From Lysobacter sp. (GTDB lineage Bacteria; Pseudomonadota; Gammaproteobacteria; Xanthomonadales; Xanthomonadaceae): a stretch of DNA of 64,000 nt. Below the pieces are notes generated by a model that worked only from the letters and a program-made list of their open reading frames with translations, was not told the DNA's origin and did no database searches. The DNA lies in the NCBI GenBank assembly GCA_027306995.1, contig DAHUXS010000019.1:114430-178429 (forward strand), read 5' to 3'. Positions 49,130 to 57,868 of this stretch are shown here, in pieces. The stretch's first letter is position 1, and the number at the start of each line of letters is the position of its first letter. The position numbers were made by a program, and so were the translations under genes.

Positions 49130-50361
49130 GGATTGTCCTTGAGATAGCCGTCGTCGAGCGTGTGCAGGAAGGCAACGATGGCGGCGATCTCGTCCTTGCC
49201 CAGCCGTGCATTCGCCCCCGGGCGCTGGCCATCGAACGGTGGATCGCGATTGATGTTGCCGTGGTAGCGCGATGGCAGATCGTCGTAAGGGACGACTTTC
49301 CCGCGCGCATCGCGTGAGTACCAGCGTTCCGGCGTGATGTCGCGGGTGACGTAGAACTCGACCACTTCGGCGAGGTCGTGGAACTTGCCGTTGTGAAAGA
49401 ACGTTTTCCGCTGCGCGACATTGCGCAGTGTCGGCGTCCGGAACAGGCCGCAGTAGTCGTCCTGTCCGATCTTGTCCTTGCGCTCCGGTCCGCAGGCGCC
49501 GAGATCATGGAAGCCTGGATCGCGATTGCGCAGAATTTCAGAATTACGGGGCACGGCAAGCGCGATCAATCCGTAATCGGAAAATGCCGGCGGCGTGCCG
49601 TCCAGCCCGCGCCGCGACAGATGGCATTGCGCGCAATTTCCCTTGGCCTCGTCATCGAAGAGTTCGAGTCCGCGCCGTTCCTGGGCGCTCAACTGCGCGT
49701 GGCCGGTCAGCCAGGCGTCGTATTTGCTGGTGTACGGACTGAATTCCGCATAGTCCTCTTCGAATGCGCCGAGTGCGCGCGTGACCGCGGCGAAGGCCTT
49801 GCTGTCGGTGGCGAGCGCATCGTCGCCAAGCGCGGCGCGCAGTTTCACCGCATGCGGCGATTTACGCACGGCATTCGCCACGCCCGGCACGCTGTTGCCC
49901 ATCTCGAACGGCGACGTGAGGGGAATCACCGCTTGCAGGGCGCCGGTATCGACGCGCCCGTCCCAGGTCAGGCCACCGGTCGGACCGTTGTCGATCGAGT
50001 TGTCGGCCTCCTCTTCCGGATCGTGGTGGTGGTTGTCGTAAGGCGGAACACGATTGAGATAGGTCAACGTCGGCGGCGCGCGAAATCCCTGATCCCGTAA
50101 CGCAGGACCACCCATCTGCACGTCGAGCATGTTCGGCGGGTTGTAGCGACGCGCAGGGTCATGGCAGCTGGCGCACGATTGTCGTCCCGATGCCGAAAAC
50201 GAGGGATCGGAAAAGATCGCCTTCCCGGCTTCGCGGAGCAGGGCAGTGCGCTCGCGCGCAGTGCCATACCAACCCGACGAAGAAGGCCCGGTTTCGGCTG
50301 CAAGCAAGGCTGCGCTGATGCTCGCGCAACACAGCAAAATCAGGGATCTGGCGCGCATCAT
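49108..50361 (-). CDS. Di-heme cytochrome c peroxidase / MauG-family protein
   Basis: CXXCH motifs CASCHDPARRY and CAQCHLSRRG; RTPTLRNVAQRKTFFHNGKFHDLAEVVEFY. Confidence 0.9.
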   Translation of the reverse strand: MMRARSLILLCCASISAALLAAETGPSSSGWYGTARERTALLREAGKAIFSDPSFSASGRQSCASCHDPARRYNPPNMLDVQMGGPALRDQGFRAPPTLTYLNRVPPYDNHHHDPEEEADNSIDNGPTGGLTWDGRVDTGALQAVIPLTSPFEMGNSVPGVANAVRKSPHAVKLRAALGDDALATDSKAFAAVTRALGAFEEDYAEFSPYTSKYDAWLTGHAQLSAQERRGLELFDDEAKGNCAQCHLSRRGLDGTPPAFSDYGLIALAVPRNSEILRNRDPGFHDLGACGPERKDKIGQDDYCGLFRTPTLRNVAQRKTFFHNGKFHDLAEVVEFYVTRDITPERWYSRDARGKVVPYDDLPSRYHGNINRDPPFDGQRPGANARLGKDEIAAIVAFLHTLDDGYLKDNPYRSSRK

Positions 50362-50403
50362 GTGCTAACGTCACCGATTGTCCGGATGGCATGGGATTCC
50401 ATT

Positions 50404-51963
50404 ATGCGCAGACTCGAAAAAATCGCACTGGCCACCATCGCGGCCATGCTGGCGTCGTGCCAGACCATGCCTGCAAGGAACGGCGGCGCGGAAGTCGCGG
50501 GCAAGGGCGATCCGAGCCTCGCCGACATCCAGACCATCGTCGTGATCTACGCCGAGAACCGCAGCTTCGACAATCTCTATGGGAATTTCCCTGGCGCGAA
50601 CGGCTTGCAGAACCTCAAGCCCGAGCAATACCTGCAGCGCGATCGCGACGGCAGCATCATGAAGTCGTTGCCGCCCGTCTTCGGGCAGGGACTGACTGTT
50701 GCCTCCGATCCCAAGCAGATCACCACCGAAGCGACGCGCGGCCATCCCAACCGCGCGTATGCGCTGGACGATCCGAACGGCTATGGCGTGACGATGGATT
50801 ACAAGCTGCACGATCTGATCCATGCGTTCTACAACCAGCAGATGCAGATCAATGGCGGCAAGAACGACAAGTTCGCCGCATGGAGCGATGCCGGTGGCGA
50901 AACGATGGGATATTTCGACGGGTCGCAGATGGCGATGTGGAAGATCGCGCAGAAGTACGTGCTGGCCGACAATTTCTTCCACGCGGCTTTCGGTTCGTCC
51001 TTCCTCAACCACCAGTACCTGGTCTGCGCCTGCGCGCCGTTCGACTACAAGACCAAGGACGATCCGAAGAAATACCAGAACAACATTTCGGTGCTGGATG
51101 ACGATGGCGTCAGCCTGAAGCCGGACATAAAGAATCCGGCGTCGGCACTGGATGGCCCGCCGAAATATGTCCGCTATGGCGTGCTGACGCCCGATTTCTA
51201 TGCGGTCAACACGATGATGCCGCCGTACGCGCCGTCGGGGAAACCCGCGCCGAAGAATGCCGGCGAGGCGCTCGACCGCATCACGCTCAGCCCGCAGACC
51301 ACGGAGACCATCGGTGATCGCCTGAGCGCGGCGAACATCGGTTGGGCCTGGTATTCCGGTGGTTGGCAAGTCGCACTGGACGGCGGCAAGCCGGCCGACA
51401 AGATCGTGTTCCAGTACCACCACCAGCCCTTCAACTACTACGCCAACTTCGCGCCGGGCACCGCCGCGCGCACGCAACACCTGCTGGACGGCGGCATGGA
51501 TGGCACGAAGTTCATCGCCGACATCGATGCCGGAAAGCTGCCGGCCGTGGCCTTCTACAAGCCCCAGGGCAATCTCAACCAGCACGCCGGCTATGCCACG
51601 GTGCGCGCCGGCGACGAACACATCGCCGACATCATTGCCCACCTCGAGAAAAGCCCGCAGTGGCAGCACATGGTGGTGATCGTCACCTACGACGAAAACG
51701 GCGGTTGGTGGGATCACGTCGCGCCGCCCAAGGGCGATCGCTGGGGGCCGGGCCTGCGCATCCCGGCGATCATCGTGTCGCCGTTCGCCAAGCGCGGCTA
51801 TGTCGATCACCAGCAGTACGACACCGGCTCGATCCAGCGCCTGATCAATCGCAAGTATGGATTGCGGCCATTGCCCGGCATCGTCGAACGCGACGACGCG
51901 CTCAAGGCGCACGGCGAAGCCCCGATGGGCGACCTGGTCAACGCATTGGAGTTGCCGCGCTGA
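50404..51963 (+). CDS. Phosphoesterase family protein (AcpA / phospholipase C-like)
   Basis: Lipobox-like LASCQ; IVVIYAENRSFDNLYGNFPG; VIVTYDENGGWWDHVAPPKGDRWGPGLRIP. Confidence 0.88.
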   Translation: MRRLEKIALATIAAMLASCQTMPARNGGAEVAGKGDPSLADIQTIVVIYAENRSFDNLYGNFPGANGLQNLKPEQYLQRDRDGSIMKSLPPVFGQGLTVASDPKQITTEATRGHPNRAYALDDPNGYGVTMDYKLHDLIHAFYNQQMQINGGKNDKFAAWSDAGGETMGYFDGSQMAMWKIAQKYVLADNFFHAAFGSSFLNHQYLVCACAPFDYKTKDDPKKYQNNISVLDDDGVSLKPDIKNPASALDGPPKYVRYGVLTPDFYAVNTMMPPYAPSGKPAPKNAGEALDRITLSPQTTETIGDRLSAANIGWAWYSGGWQVALDGGKPADKIVFQYHHQPFNYYANFAPGTAARTQHLLDGGMDGTKFIADIDAGKLPAVAFYKPQGNLNQHAGYATVRAGDEHIADIIAHLEKSPQWQHMVVIVTYDENGGWWDHVAPPKGDRWGPGLRIPAIIVSPFAKRGYVDHQQYDTGSIQRLINRKYGLRPLPGIVERDDALKAHGEAPMGDLVNALELPR

Positions 51964-51978
51964 CGCCAGCGCGCCGTT

Positions 51979-52875
51979 TCATCCGCCGCGGCGTTGCCAC
52001 AACGCGTGCAGGCCGCGCGCGGCGAGGTCCTCGGGATGGCGTTGCACGCCGATACCCAATGTCGTGAGCGCGTGCGCGTAGGCGGCAAGCAGGCGATCGC
52101 TGCCGATCAGATGCACCTGTGCCGGACGCGGATGATGGGAGAACACGCCCGATGCGTTCAATTCATGGCCGATCAGCAGGCCGGACAGATAGGACGGCAA
52201 TGCAGCATCGTCGAACAGCTTGAACAGGCCGCTGGTCCGCACGCCGAACAGGTGATGCAGCAGGCCGCCCGGTTGGGCGCTGCGCTTGAGTCCGCTGTCG
52301 AAGGCATGGGCGTCAAAGCGACCATCTTCCCCGGGCATCAGGCGGCCAAGGATGCTGTGCTTACGCAGCACCGCGTACATCTCGCCAGTCATCGCGGTGG
52401 AGATGCGCTGGATGCCACCATCGCGCACGGTCGCCCATTTGCTGTGCGTGCCTGGCAGGCAGACCAGATGACTGCCGCCGGGCAGAGCATCAAGCAGTGC
52501 GGCCAGTTGGGTTTCCTCGCCACGCATGACGTCGGGGACGGCATCCGAAGCGATATCGCGCAGGCCGGGCATGATCCAGACCTCGCGCCCCGGGAACACA
52601 TCGCCACGCAGGCGCTGCATCCCGGCCGCCAATTCGGCGTGTCCCACCGGGCAATCGAGGTAGGGCATCTCGTGCCAGCCGCCACGGCCACCAACCATTC
52701 CGCACATCAGCACCAGCGGATCGTCCCAGCCCCGGATTTCCTCTTCGAGTACCTCCCGGAAGTTGCCCTGGCAGGCCATGACGCCGCGCTCGCTGCGACG
52801 ACGCTCGCGCACGCCGCCCTGTTCATCGAGTCGATACAGGCGCAGGCTGCTGGTGCCCCAATCGACGGCGATCAC
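51979..52875 (-). CDS. dgoK: 2-dehydro-3-deoxygalactonokinase
   Basis: VIAVDWGTSSLRLYRLD; GMVGGRGGWHEMPYLDCP; CLPGTHSKWA; GTG start. Confidence 0.87.
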   Translation of the reverse strand: MIAVDWGTSSLRLYRLDEQGGVRERRRSERGVMACQGNFREVLEEEIRGWDDPLVLMCGMVGGRGGWHEMPYLDCPVGHAELAAGMQRLRGDVFPGREVWIMPGLRDIASDAVPDVMRGEETQLAALLDALPGGSHLVCLPGTHSKWATVRDGGIQRISTAMTGEMYAVLRKHSILGRLMPGEDGRFDAHAFDSGLKRSAQPGGLLHHLFGVRTSGLFKLFDDAALPSYLSGLLIGHELNASGVFSHHPRPAQVHLIGSDRLLAAYAHALTTLGIGVQRHPEDLAARGLHALWQRRGG

Positions 52876-53771
52876 GGCAATGCCACCCGATCTTCTTCGC
52901 GCGCCAACGCACGCCCGATGCGATGCACGAAGACGCCGCCGGAATCTGGATAGGCATCCAGGACATAGGGCGACAGACCGACACGGGCAGTGGAGACGTA
53001 GAGCGAATCGCCATCCAATGCCACGCAACTCGGCTGCAATGCCGGCACGCGAATCACGCGATCGACCCGGCCATCGGGGAGATAGCGCACGACCTGGCCG
53101 GCGCCCCATTGCGCATTCCACAACGCGCCTTCGGCGTCGACGATCGAACCATCCGGTTCTGCGCCGGGCGTATCGAGTTCGGCGAACACGCGCACGTCCG
53201 ATACGCGGGCATCGGCGGCGTCATACCGGCAGGAAAGAATGCGCGGATCTGCGGAATCGCAGAAATACATGCGGGTACCACTGGCATCGAAACAGATCGA
53301 ATTGGGAATCGCGGCACGCGGCAGGTCAAGTTCGCGCAACCCATGGCCTGCACTGTACTGAAAGTAGCGGCCAGCGCGGCGTGCATCCGCATGTTCGCTC
53401 TTGGTGCCGAAGACGAAGTTTCCGTCGCGGTCGGCGCGACCATCGTTGACGCGCGTCATCGCTTCGTCGGCTTCGACGTCGACCAACTTATCGAATGCCA
53501 GAGTGTCGCTGTCGAGTTGCGCCTCGACATCGCAAACGTGCAATCCCTTGGCTAATCCCAGCAGCAGGAGGCCGTCCTCACCCAGTCCGATGCAGGCCAG
53601 TGGTTGCGGCAAGATCCACGAGCGCGTTCGTCCCGTGGCAAGTTCATGGCGCCACAATCCGGCGCCGAGGATGTCAACCCAGTACAGCACATTGCGACGA
53701 CTGCACCAGAGGATGCTTTCGCCGAGTTCGCAGCGACTATCGATCAGGAGCGTTGCAGTCGCTTCGCTCAT
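52872..53771 (-). CDS. SMP-30/gluconolactonase family lactonase
   Basis: ELGESILWCSRRNVLYWVDI; RVNDGRADRDGNFVFGT; PNSICFDASGTRMYFCDS. Confidence 0.9.
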   Translation of the reverse strand: MSEATATLLIDSRCELGESILWCSRRNVLYWVDILGAGLWRHELATGRTRSWILPQPLACIGLGEDGLLLLGLAKGLHVCDVEAQLDSDTLAFDKLVDVEADEAMTRVNDGRADRDGNFVFGTKSEHADARRAGRYFQYSAGHGLRELDLPRAAIPNSICFDASGTRMYFCDSADPRILSCRYDAADARVSDVRVFAELDTPGAEPDGSIVDAEGALWNAQWGAGQVVRYLPDGRVDRVIRVPALQPSCVALDGDSLYVSTARVGLSPYVLDAYPDSGGVFVHRIGRALAREEDRVALP

Positions 53772-54394
53772 CCTGCGTGGTCCAGCCAGGCTTGCCGGAA
53801 TGCACGTGCCTGCGCACGAGTGCGCTCGACGGATTGCCCGGGTTTGTAGAGATCGCCACCGATGCCGGCGCCGGCGCAGCCGGCGGCCAGGTAACGGGGC
53901 AGGGCATCGGGGGTGATGCCGCCGACGGCGAACAGGGGAACCGAGGATGGCAACACGCTGCGCAGTGCATTCGCCATCGCCGACCCATAGACGGACGCAG
54001 GAAAAAGCTTGAGCATCTGCGCGCCGGCATCCAGTGCATCGAATGCTTCGCTGGGCGTGGCCACGCCGGCGGCGACATGGAGTCCACGAGCGACTGCGTG
54101 TGCGATCACGGGCGGCCGCGTATTCGGTGTCACGACGAGGGTTCCGCCGGCATCGACCAAGGCATCGACGTGTGCCGTGGCCAGTACCGTGCCGGCACCA
54201 ATGCAAATGTCGCGCGAAAACTCGCGAACCAGACGCGCGACACTGTCGTTCCAGCTGGGCGAATTGGTCGGGATCTCGATCGCGTCCCAACCTTCCTCGA
54301 CCAGCGCATGCGCGTGCGACAGCGCTTCGTCCGGCGTGATCCCGCGCAGGATCGCGATCAGGGGGAGGCGGAATGGAATGGCCTCGTTACTCAT
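53768..54394 (-). CDS. dgoA: 2-dehydro-3-deoxy-6-phosphogalactonate aldolase (KDPG/KDPGal aldolase family)
   Basis: LIAILRGITPDEALSHAHALVEEGWDAIEIPTNSP; GAGTVL; QMLKLFPASVYG; VGGI. Confidence 0.88.
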   Translation of the reverse strand: MSNEAIPFRLPLIAILRGITPDEALSHAHALVEEGWDAIEIPTNSPSWNDSVARLVREFSRDICIGAGTVLATAHVDALVDAGGTLVVTPNTRPPVIAHAVARGLHVAAGVATPSEAFDALDAGAQMLKLFPASVYGSAMANALRSVLPSSVPLFAVGGITPDALPRYLAAGCAGAGIGGDLYKPGQSVERTRAQARAFRQAWLDHAG

Positions 54395-54395
54395 G

Positions 54396-55139
54396 TCAGT
54401 CGTGATAGACCTGCGAGCGACCGCCATCGACCAGGATGTCGGTGGCATTGATGAAACGTGCTTCGTCGCTGGCGAGGAACAGCGCGGTATAGGCGACTTC
54501 CTCGGGCGTGCCGATGCGCTTGGGCGGCAGCAACTGCGTCTGGCGTTCGCGCGCCGCGGGTTCGCGTTCGAACCATGCCTCGATGCGCGGGACGAGGATG
54601 AGTCCCGGCGAGATCGAATTGACCCGGATTCCGTGTGCGGCGTATTCGATGCCGAGTGCCCGCGTGAGTCCGATCAATCCGTGCTTGGCGACGGGGTAGG
54701 GGAAGCACCCCGGAATGATGTGATGCGCATGCACCGAAGCGATGTTGATGATGCTGCCCGCAGCATGTTCCAGCATGGAGGGCAGCACTGCACGCGCGAG
54801 GTTCCACGCGCCCTTGAGATTAAGCGCGAGGCAACGCTCCCAATCGACGTCGGACAGCTGCAACGGATCGGAGAAGACATCGGCACCGGCGTTGTTGACC
54901 AGTACGTCGATGCGTCCATGCGCATCCAGCACGGTTCGAATGACCGCTTCGACAGCCGCGGTATCGGTGATGTCGGCCTGGTGATGGACGATCTGCTCAT
55001 CGTCGGAAGCGGGGACTGCCTGTCGATCGAGACCGACCACGGCAGCGCCTTCCCGGGCGAACAGGCGGGCGGTCACCGCACCGATTCCGCCGGCTGCGCC
55101 GGTGACGACCGCGACCTTGCCGCTCAGGCGTCCGCTCAT
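54396..55139 (-). CDS. SDR family oxidoreductase (sugar dehydrogenase-like)
   Basis: GKVAVVTGAAGGIGAVTARLFAREGA; NNAGAD; YPVAKHGLIGLTRALGIEYA. Confidence 0.9.
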   Translation of the reverse strand: MSGRLSGKVAVVTGAAGGIGAVTARLFAREGAAVVGLDRQAVPASDDEQIVHHQADITDTAAVEAVIRTVLDAHGRIDVLVNNAGADVFSDPLQLSDVDWERCLALNLKGAWNLARAVLPSMLEHAAGSIINIASVHAHHIIPGCFPYPVAKHGLIGLTRALGIEYAAHGIRVNSISPGLILVPRIEAWFEREPAARERQTQLLPPKRIGTPEEVAYTALFLASDEARFINATDILVDGGRSQVYHD

Positions 55140-55214
55140 TCCTGTCTCCATTTCGTGATTCCGGAAGCGTGGCACAGCCTCGCATAACGATCTATACACT
55201 TAAGATGAAATTTT

Positions 55215-55243
55215 TCGAATAATCTATTCCCCAATCGAATAAT
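55215..55243. promoter_or_regulatory. Direct repeat TCGAATAAT x2, 20 bp apart, just upstream of LysR start
   Basis: Copies at 55215-55223 and 55235-55243; LysR ATG at 55247. Confidence 0.6.
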
Positions 55244-55246
55244 TGG

Positions 55247-56212
55247 ATGGCAAACCGCATGGTGCAACCGACGACAGGCTGGTTTGGCGCCACGCGCCTG
55301 AAGACCCGGCACCTGCTGTTGCTGGTCCATCTCTACGAACAGCGGTCGGTCCTGCGGGCGGCCGAAGCCGCGAACATGACCCAGCCGGCGGCGTCGAAGT
55401 TGCTCGCCGAAATGGAAAACCAGCTGGGCGTGCCCCTGTTCGAGCGCCATGCCCGCGGGGTCGAGCCGACCGGGTATGGCCAGGTGTTGATCCGCCGTGC
55501 ACGGGCGGCCCTTTCCGAGATCGGGCGCGCCCATGACGAAATCGCGGCCCTGCGCAGCGGTTTGATCGGGCAGGTGTCCATCGGCACCGTGGTGAACCCG
55601 GGCACGACCCTGGTCCCGCAGGCCATCGCCGAGGTCAAGCGGGAATTCCCCGGCATCCTGATCAAGGTCGAGATGGACTACAGCCGTCCGCTGGTAGCCA
55701 AGCTGCTGGATGGGCAGCTCGACATCGTGGTCGGGCGCATCATGGAAGCAGAAGGCGCAGCCGAACTCGACTTCGAACCGCTTGCCGACGAGCCGCACGC
55801 AACGATCGTCCGCGCCGACCATCCACTGGCGCGGCGCGACAAAGTCAGCCATGCCGACCTCGCCGAACACGGCTGGATCATGCCGCCACAGGGCAGCGTG
55901 CTGCGTTCGAAACTGGATGCTGTCTTTCTCGAACACGGCCTGCCGTTGCCGCAGAACATCGTCGAAACCGCGTCGCTTCCGGTGATCATCCATCTCTTGC
56001 GCAACAGCGACATGCTGAGCGCATTGCCTGCGGAATCGGTGGCTCCCTATCTGCAGACTGGACAGATGCGCGTGTTGCCGATCGAACTCGGGGTGCGAAT
56101 GGAATATTTCGGCCTCATCCGTCGCCGCGACCAGCCGCTGTCCCCGGGCGCCGAGCGCGTCCTGCAGGCCTTGCGCACGACCGCACACCGAATCTATTCC
56201 AGCAAGGAATAG
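55247..56212 (+). CDS. LysR-family transcriptional regulator
   Basis: LKTRHLLLLVHLYEQRSVLRAAEAANMTQPAASKLLAEMENQLGVPLFERHARGVEPT. Confidence 0.93.
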   Translation: MANRMVQPTTGWFGATRLKTRHLLLLVHLYEQRSVLRAAEAANMTQPAASKLLAEMENQLGVPLFERHARGVEPTGYGQVLIRRARAALSEIGRAHDEIAALRSGLIGQVSIGTVVNPGTTLVPQAIAEVKREFPGILIKVEMDYSRPLVAKLLDGQLDIVVGRIMEAEGAAELDFEPLADEPHATIVRADHPLARRDKVSHADLAEHGWIMPPQGSVLRSKLDAVFLEHGLPLPQNIVETASLPVIIHLLRNSDMLSALPAESVAPYLQTGQMRVLPIELGVRMEYFGLIRRRDQPLSPGAERVLQALRTTAHRIYSSKE

Positions 56213-56290
56213 CTTTCCCCTTAGTTTTCATTGGTGCGGCATGTTGCGGGTCGTCATGCTCACCATTGAACCCAGGGCAGGTGAGGCGCT

Positions 56291-57853
56291 ATGAAATTGT
56301 CGGTGCTCGATGCCGCCATCGTGTTGGCCTATCTGGCCGGCGTGTTCGTGCTGGCGCAGTGGGTTTCCCGCGAGAAAGCCGGGCATGCCAAGGACGCCAA
56401 GGACTACTTCCTCGCCGGAAAGGCGCTGCCTTGGTGGGCCATCGGCGCATCGCTGATCGCCGCCAACATCTCCGCGGAACAGATCATCGGCATGTCGGGT
56501 TCCGGCTACGCCATCGGCCTTGCCATCGCGTCCTACGAATGGATGGCGGCCGCGACCCTGCTGATCGTCGGCAAATGGTTCCTGCCGGTGTTCCTGCGCA
56601 ACGGCATCTACACCATGCCGCAGTTCCTGGAACAGCGCTACGGTGGCCGCATCCGCACATTGATGGCGGTGTTCTGGCTTGGCCTTTACGTCTTCGTCAA
56701 CCTGACGTCCATCCTGTGGTTGGGCGCGATCGCGGTGAACCAGGTCACGGGCATCGACCAGATGCTGGCGCTGGTGTTGATCGGTGCATTCGCACTGGCC
56801 TACCAGTTGTATGGCGGCCTCAAGGCCGTCGCGCTGACCGACATCGTGCAGGTCTCGTTGCTGGTGCTCGGGGGACTGCTGGTGGTCGCGTTGACGCTGG
56901 GGCGGATCGGCGGCGATGGCGGCGTGGTCGCCGGCTTCAAGTCGCTGTGGACAGCGCATCCCGAACACTTCCACATGATCCTCGGCAAGGACAATCCGTT
57001 CTACAAGGATCTCCCGGGCCTGAGCGTGATCCTCGGCGGCATGTGGATCATGAACATCAGTTACTGGGGCTTCAACCAGTACATCATCCAGCGCGCACTG
57101 GCGGCCAAGAATATTGGCGAGGCACAGAAAGGCGTGTTGTTCGCCGCGTTCCTCAAATTGCTGATGCCGGTGATCGTGGTGCTGCCGGGCATTGCCGCCG
57201 TGGTGCTGGCGCCGACCCTGGCGAAGCCCGACCAGGCCTATCCGACGATGATGCGCCTGCTGCCCACCGGCATCCTCGGGCTGGTGTTCGCCGCGCTGGT
57301 GGCCGCGATCGTCGCGTCGCTGGCATCGAAGATTAATTCCGTCGCGACTATCTTCACTCTCGATTTCTACGCAAAGGGCCGCAAGGGTCAGGATCAGCAG
57401 AAACTGGTGCGGGTGGGGCGCATCACCGCGATCGTGGCTGTCGTGATCGGCATCCTCAGCGCGAAGCCGTTGTTGGGGAGTTTCGACCAGGCCTTCCAGT
57501 ACATTCAGGAATACACAGGTTTCTTCACCCCCGGCATCGTGGTGATTTTCATGCTGGGCCTGTTCTGGAAGCGCGCCAACGAAGCGGGCGCACTGGCCGC
57601 GGCGATCGGTTCGTTCGTACTGTCGATCGTGCTCAAGCTGGCGTGGCCCGCATTGCCCTTCATCGATCGCGTCGGACTGGTATTCCTGCTGGCGCTGGCA
57701 TTGGCCATCGGCGTTTCGTTGACGACGAAGCCGGCCCCGGAGAAAGACATCATCCGCACCGACGATGTCGACTACCGCACCAAGAGGACGTTCAATATCG
57801 GCGCGATCGCCGTATTGGCGATCCTGACCGCCTTGTACGCGGTCTTCTGGTGA
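56291..57853 (+). CDS. Sodium/solute symporter (SSS family, SglT-like)
   Basis: KDYFLAGKALPWWAIGASLIAANISAEQIIGMSGSGYA; GGMWIMNISYWGFNQYIIQRALAAKN. Confidence 0.94.
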   Translation: MKLSVLDAAIVLAYLAGVFVLAQWVSREKAGHAKDAKDYFLAGKALPWWAIGASLIAANISAEQIIGMSGSGYAIGLAIASYEWMAAATLLIVGKWFLPVFLRNGIYTMPQFLEQRYGGRIRTLMAVFWLGLYVFVNLTSILWLGAIAVNQVTGIDQMLALVLIGAFALAYQLYGGLKAVALTDIVQVSLLVLGGLLVVALTLGRIGGDGGVVAGFKSLWTAHPEHFHMILGKDNPFYKDLPGLSVILGGMWIMNISYWGFNQYIIQRALAAKNIGEAQKGVLFAAFLKLLMPVIVVLPGIAAVVLAPTLAKPDQAYPTMMRLLPTGILGLVFAALVAAIVASLASKINSVATIFTLDFYAKGRKGQDQQKLVRVGRITAIVAVVIGILSAKPLLGSFDQAFQYIQEYTGFFTPGIVVIFMLGLFWKRANEAGALAAAIGSFVLSIVLKLAWPALPFIDRVGLVFLLALALAIGVSLTTKPAPEKDIIRTDDVDYRTKRTFNIGAIAVLAILTALYAVFW

Positions 57854-57868
57854 AGACGAACGATCCCG

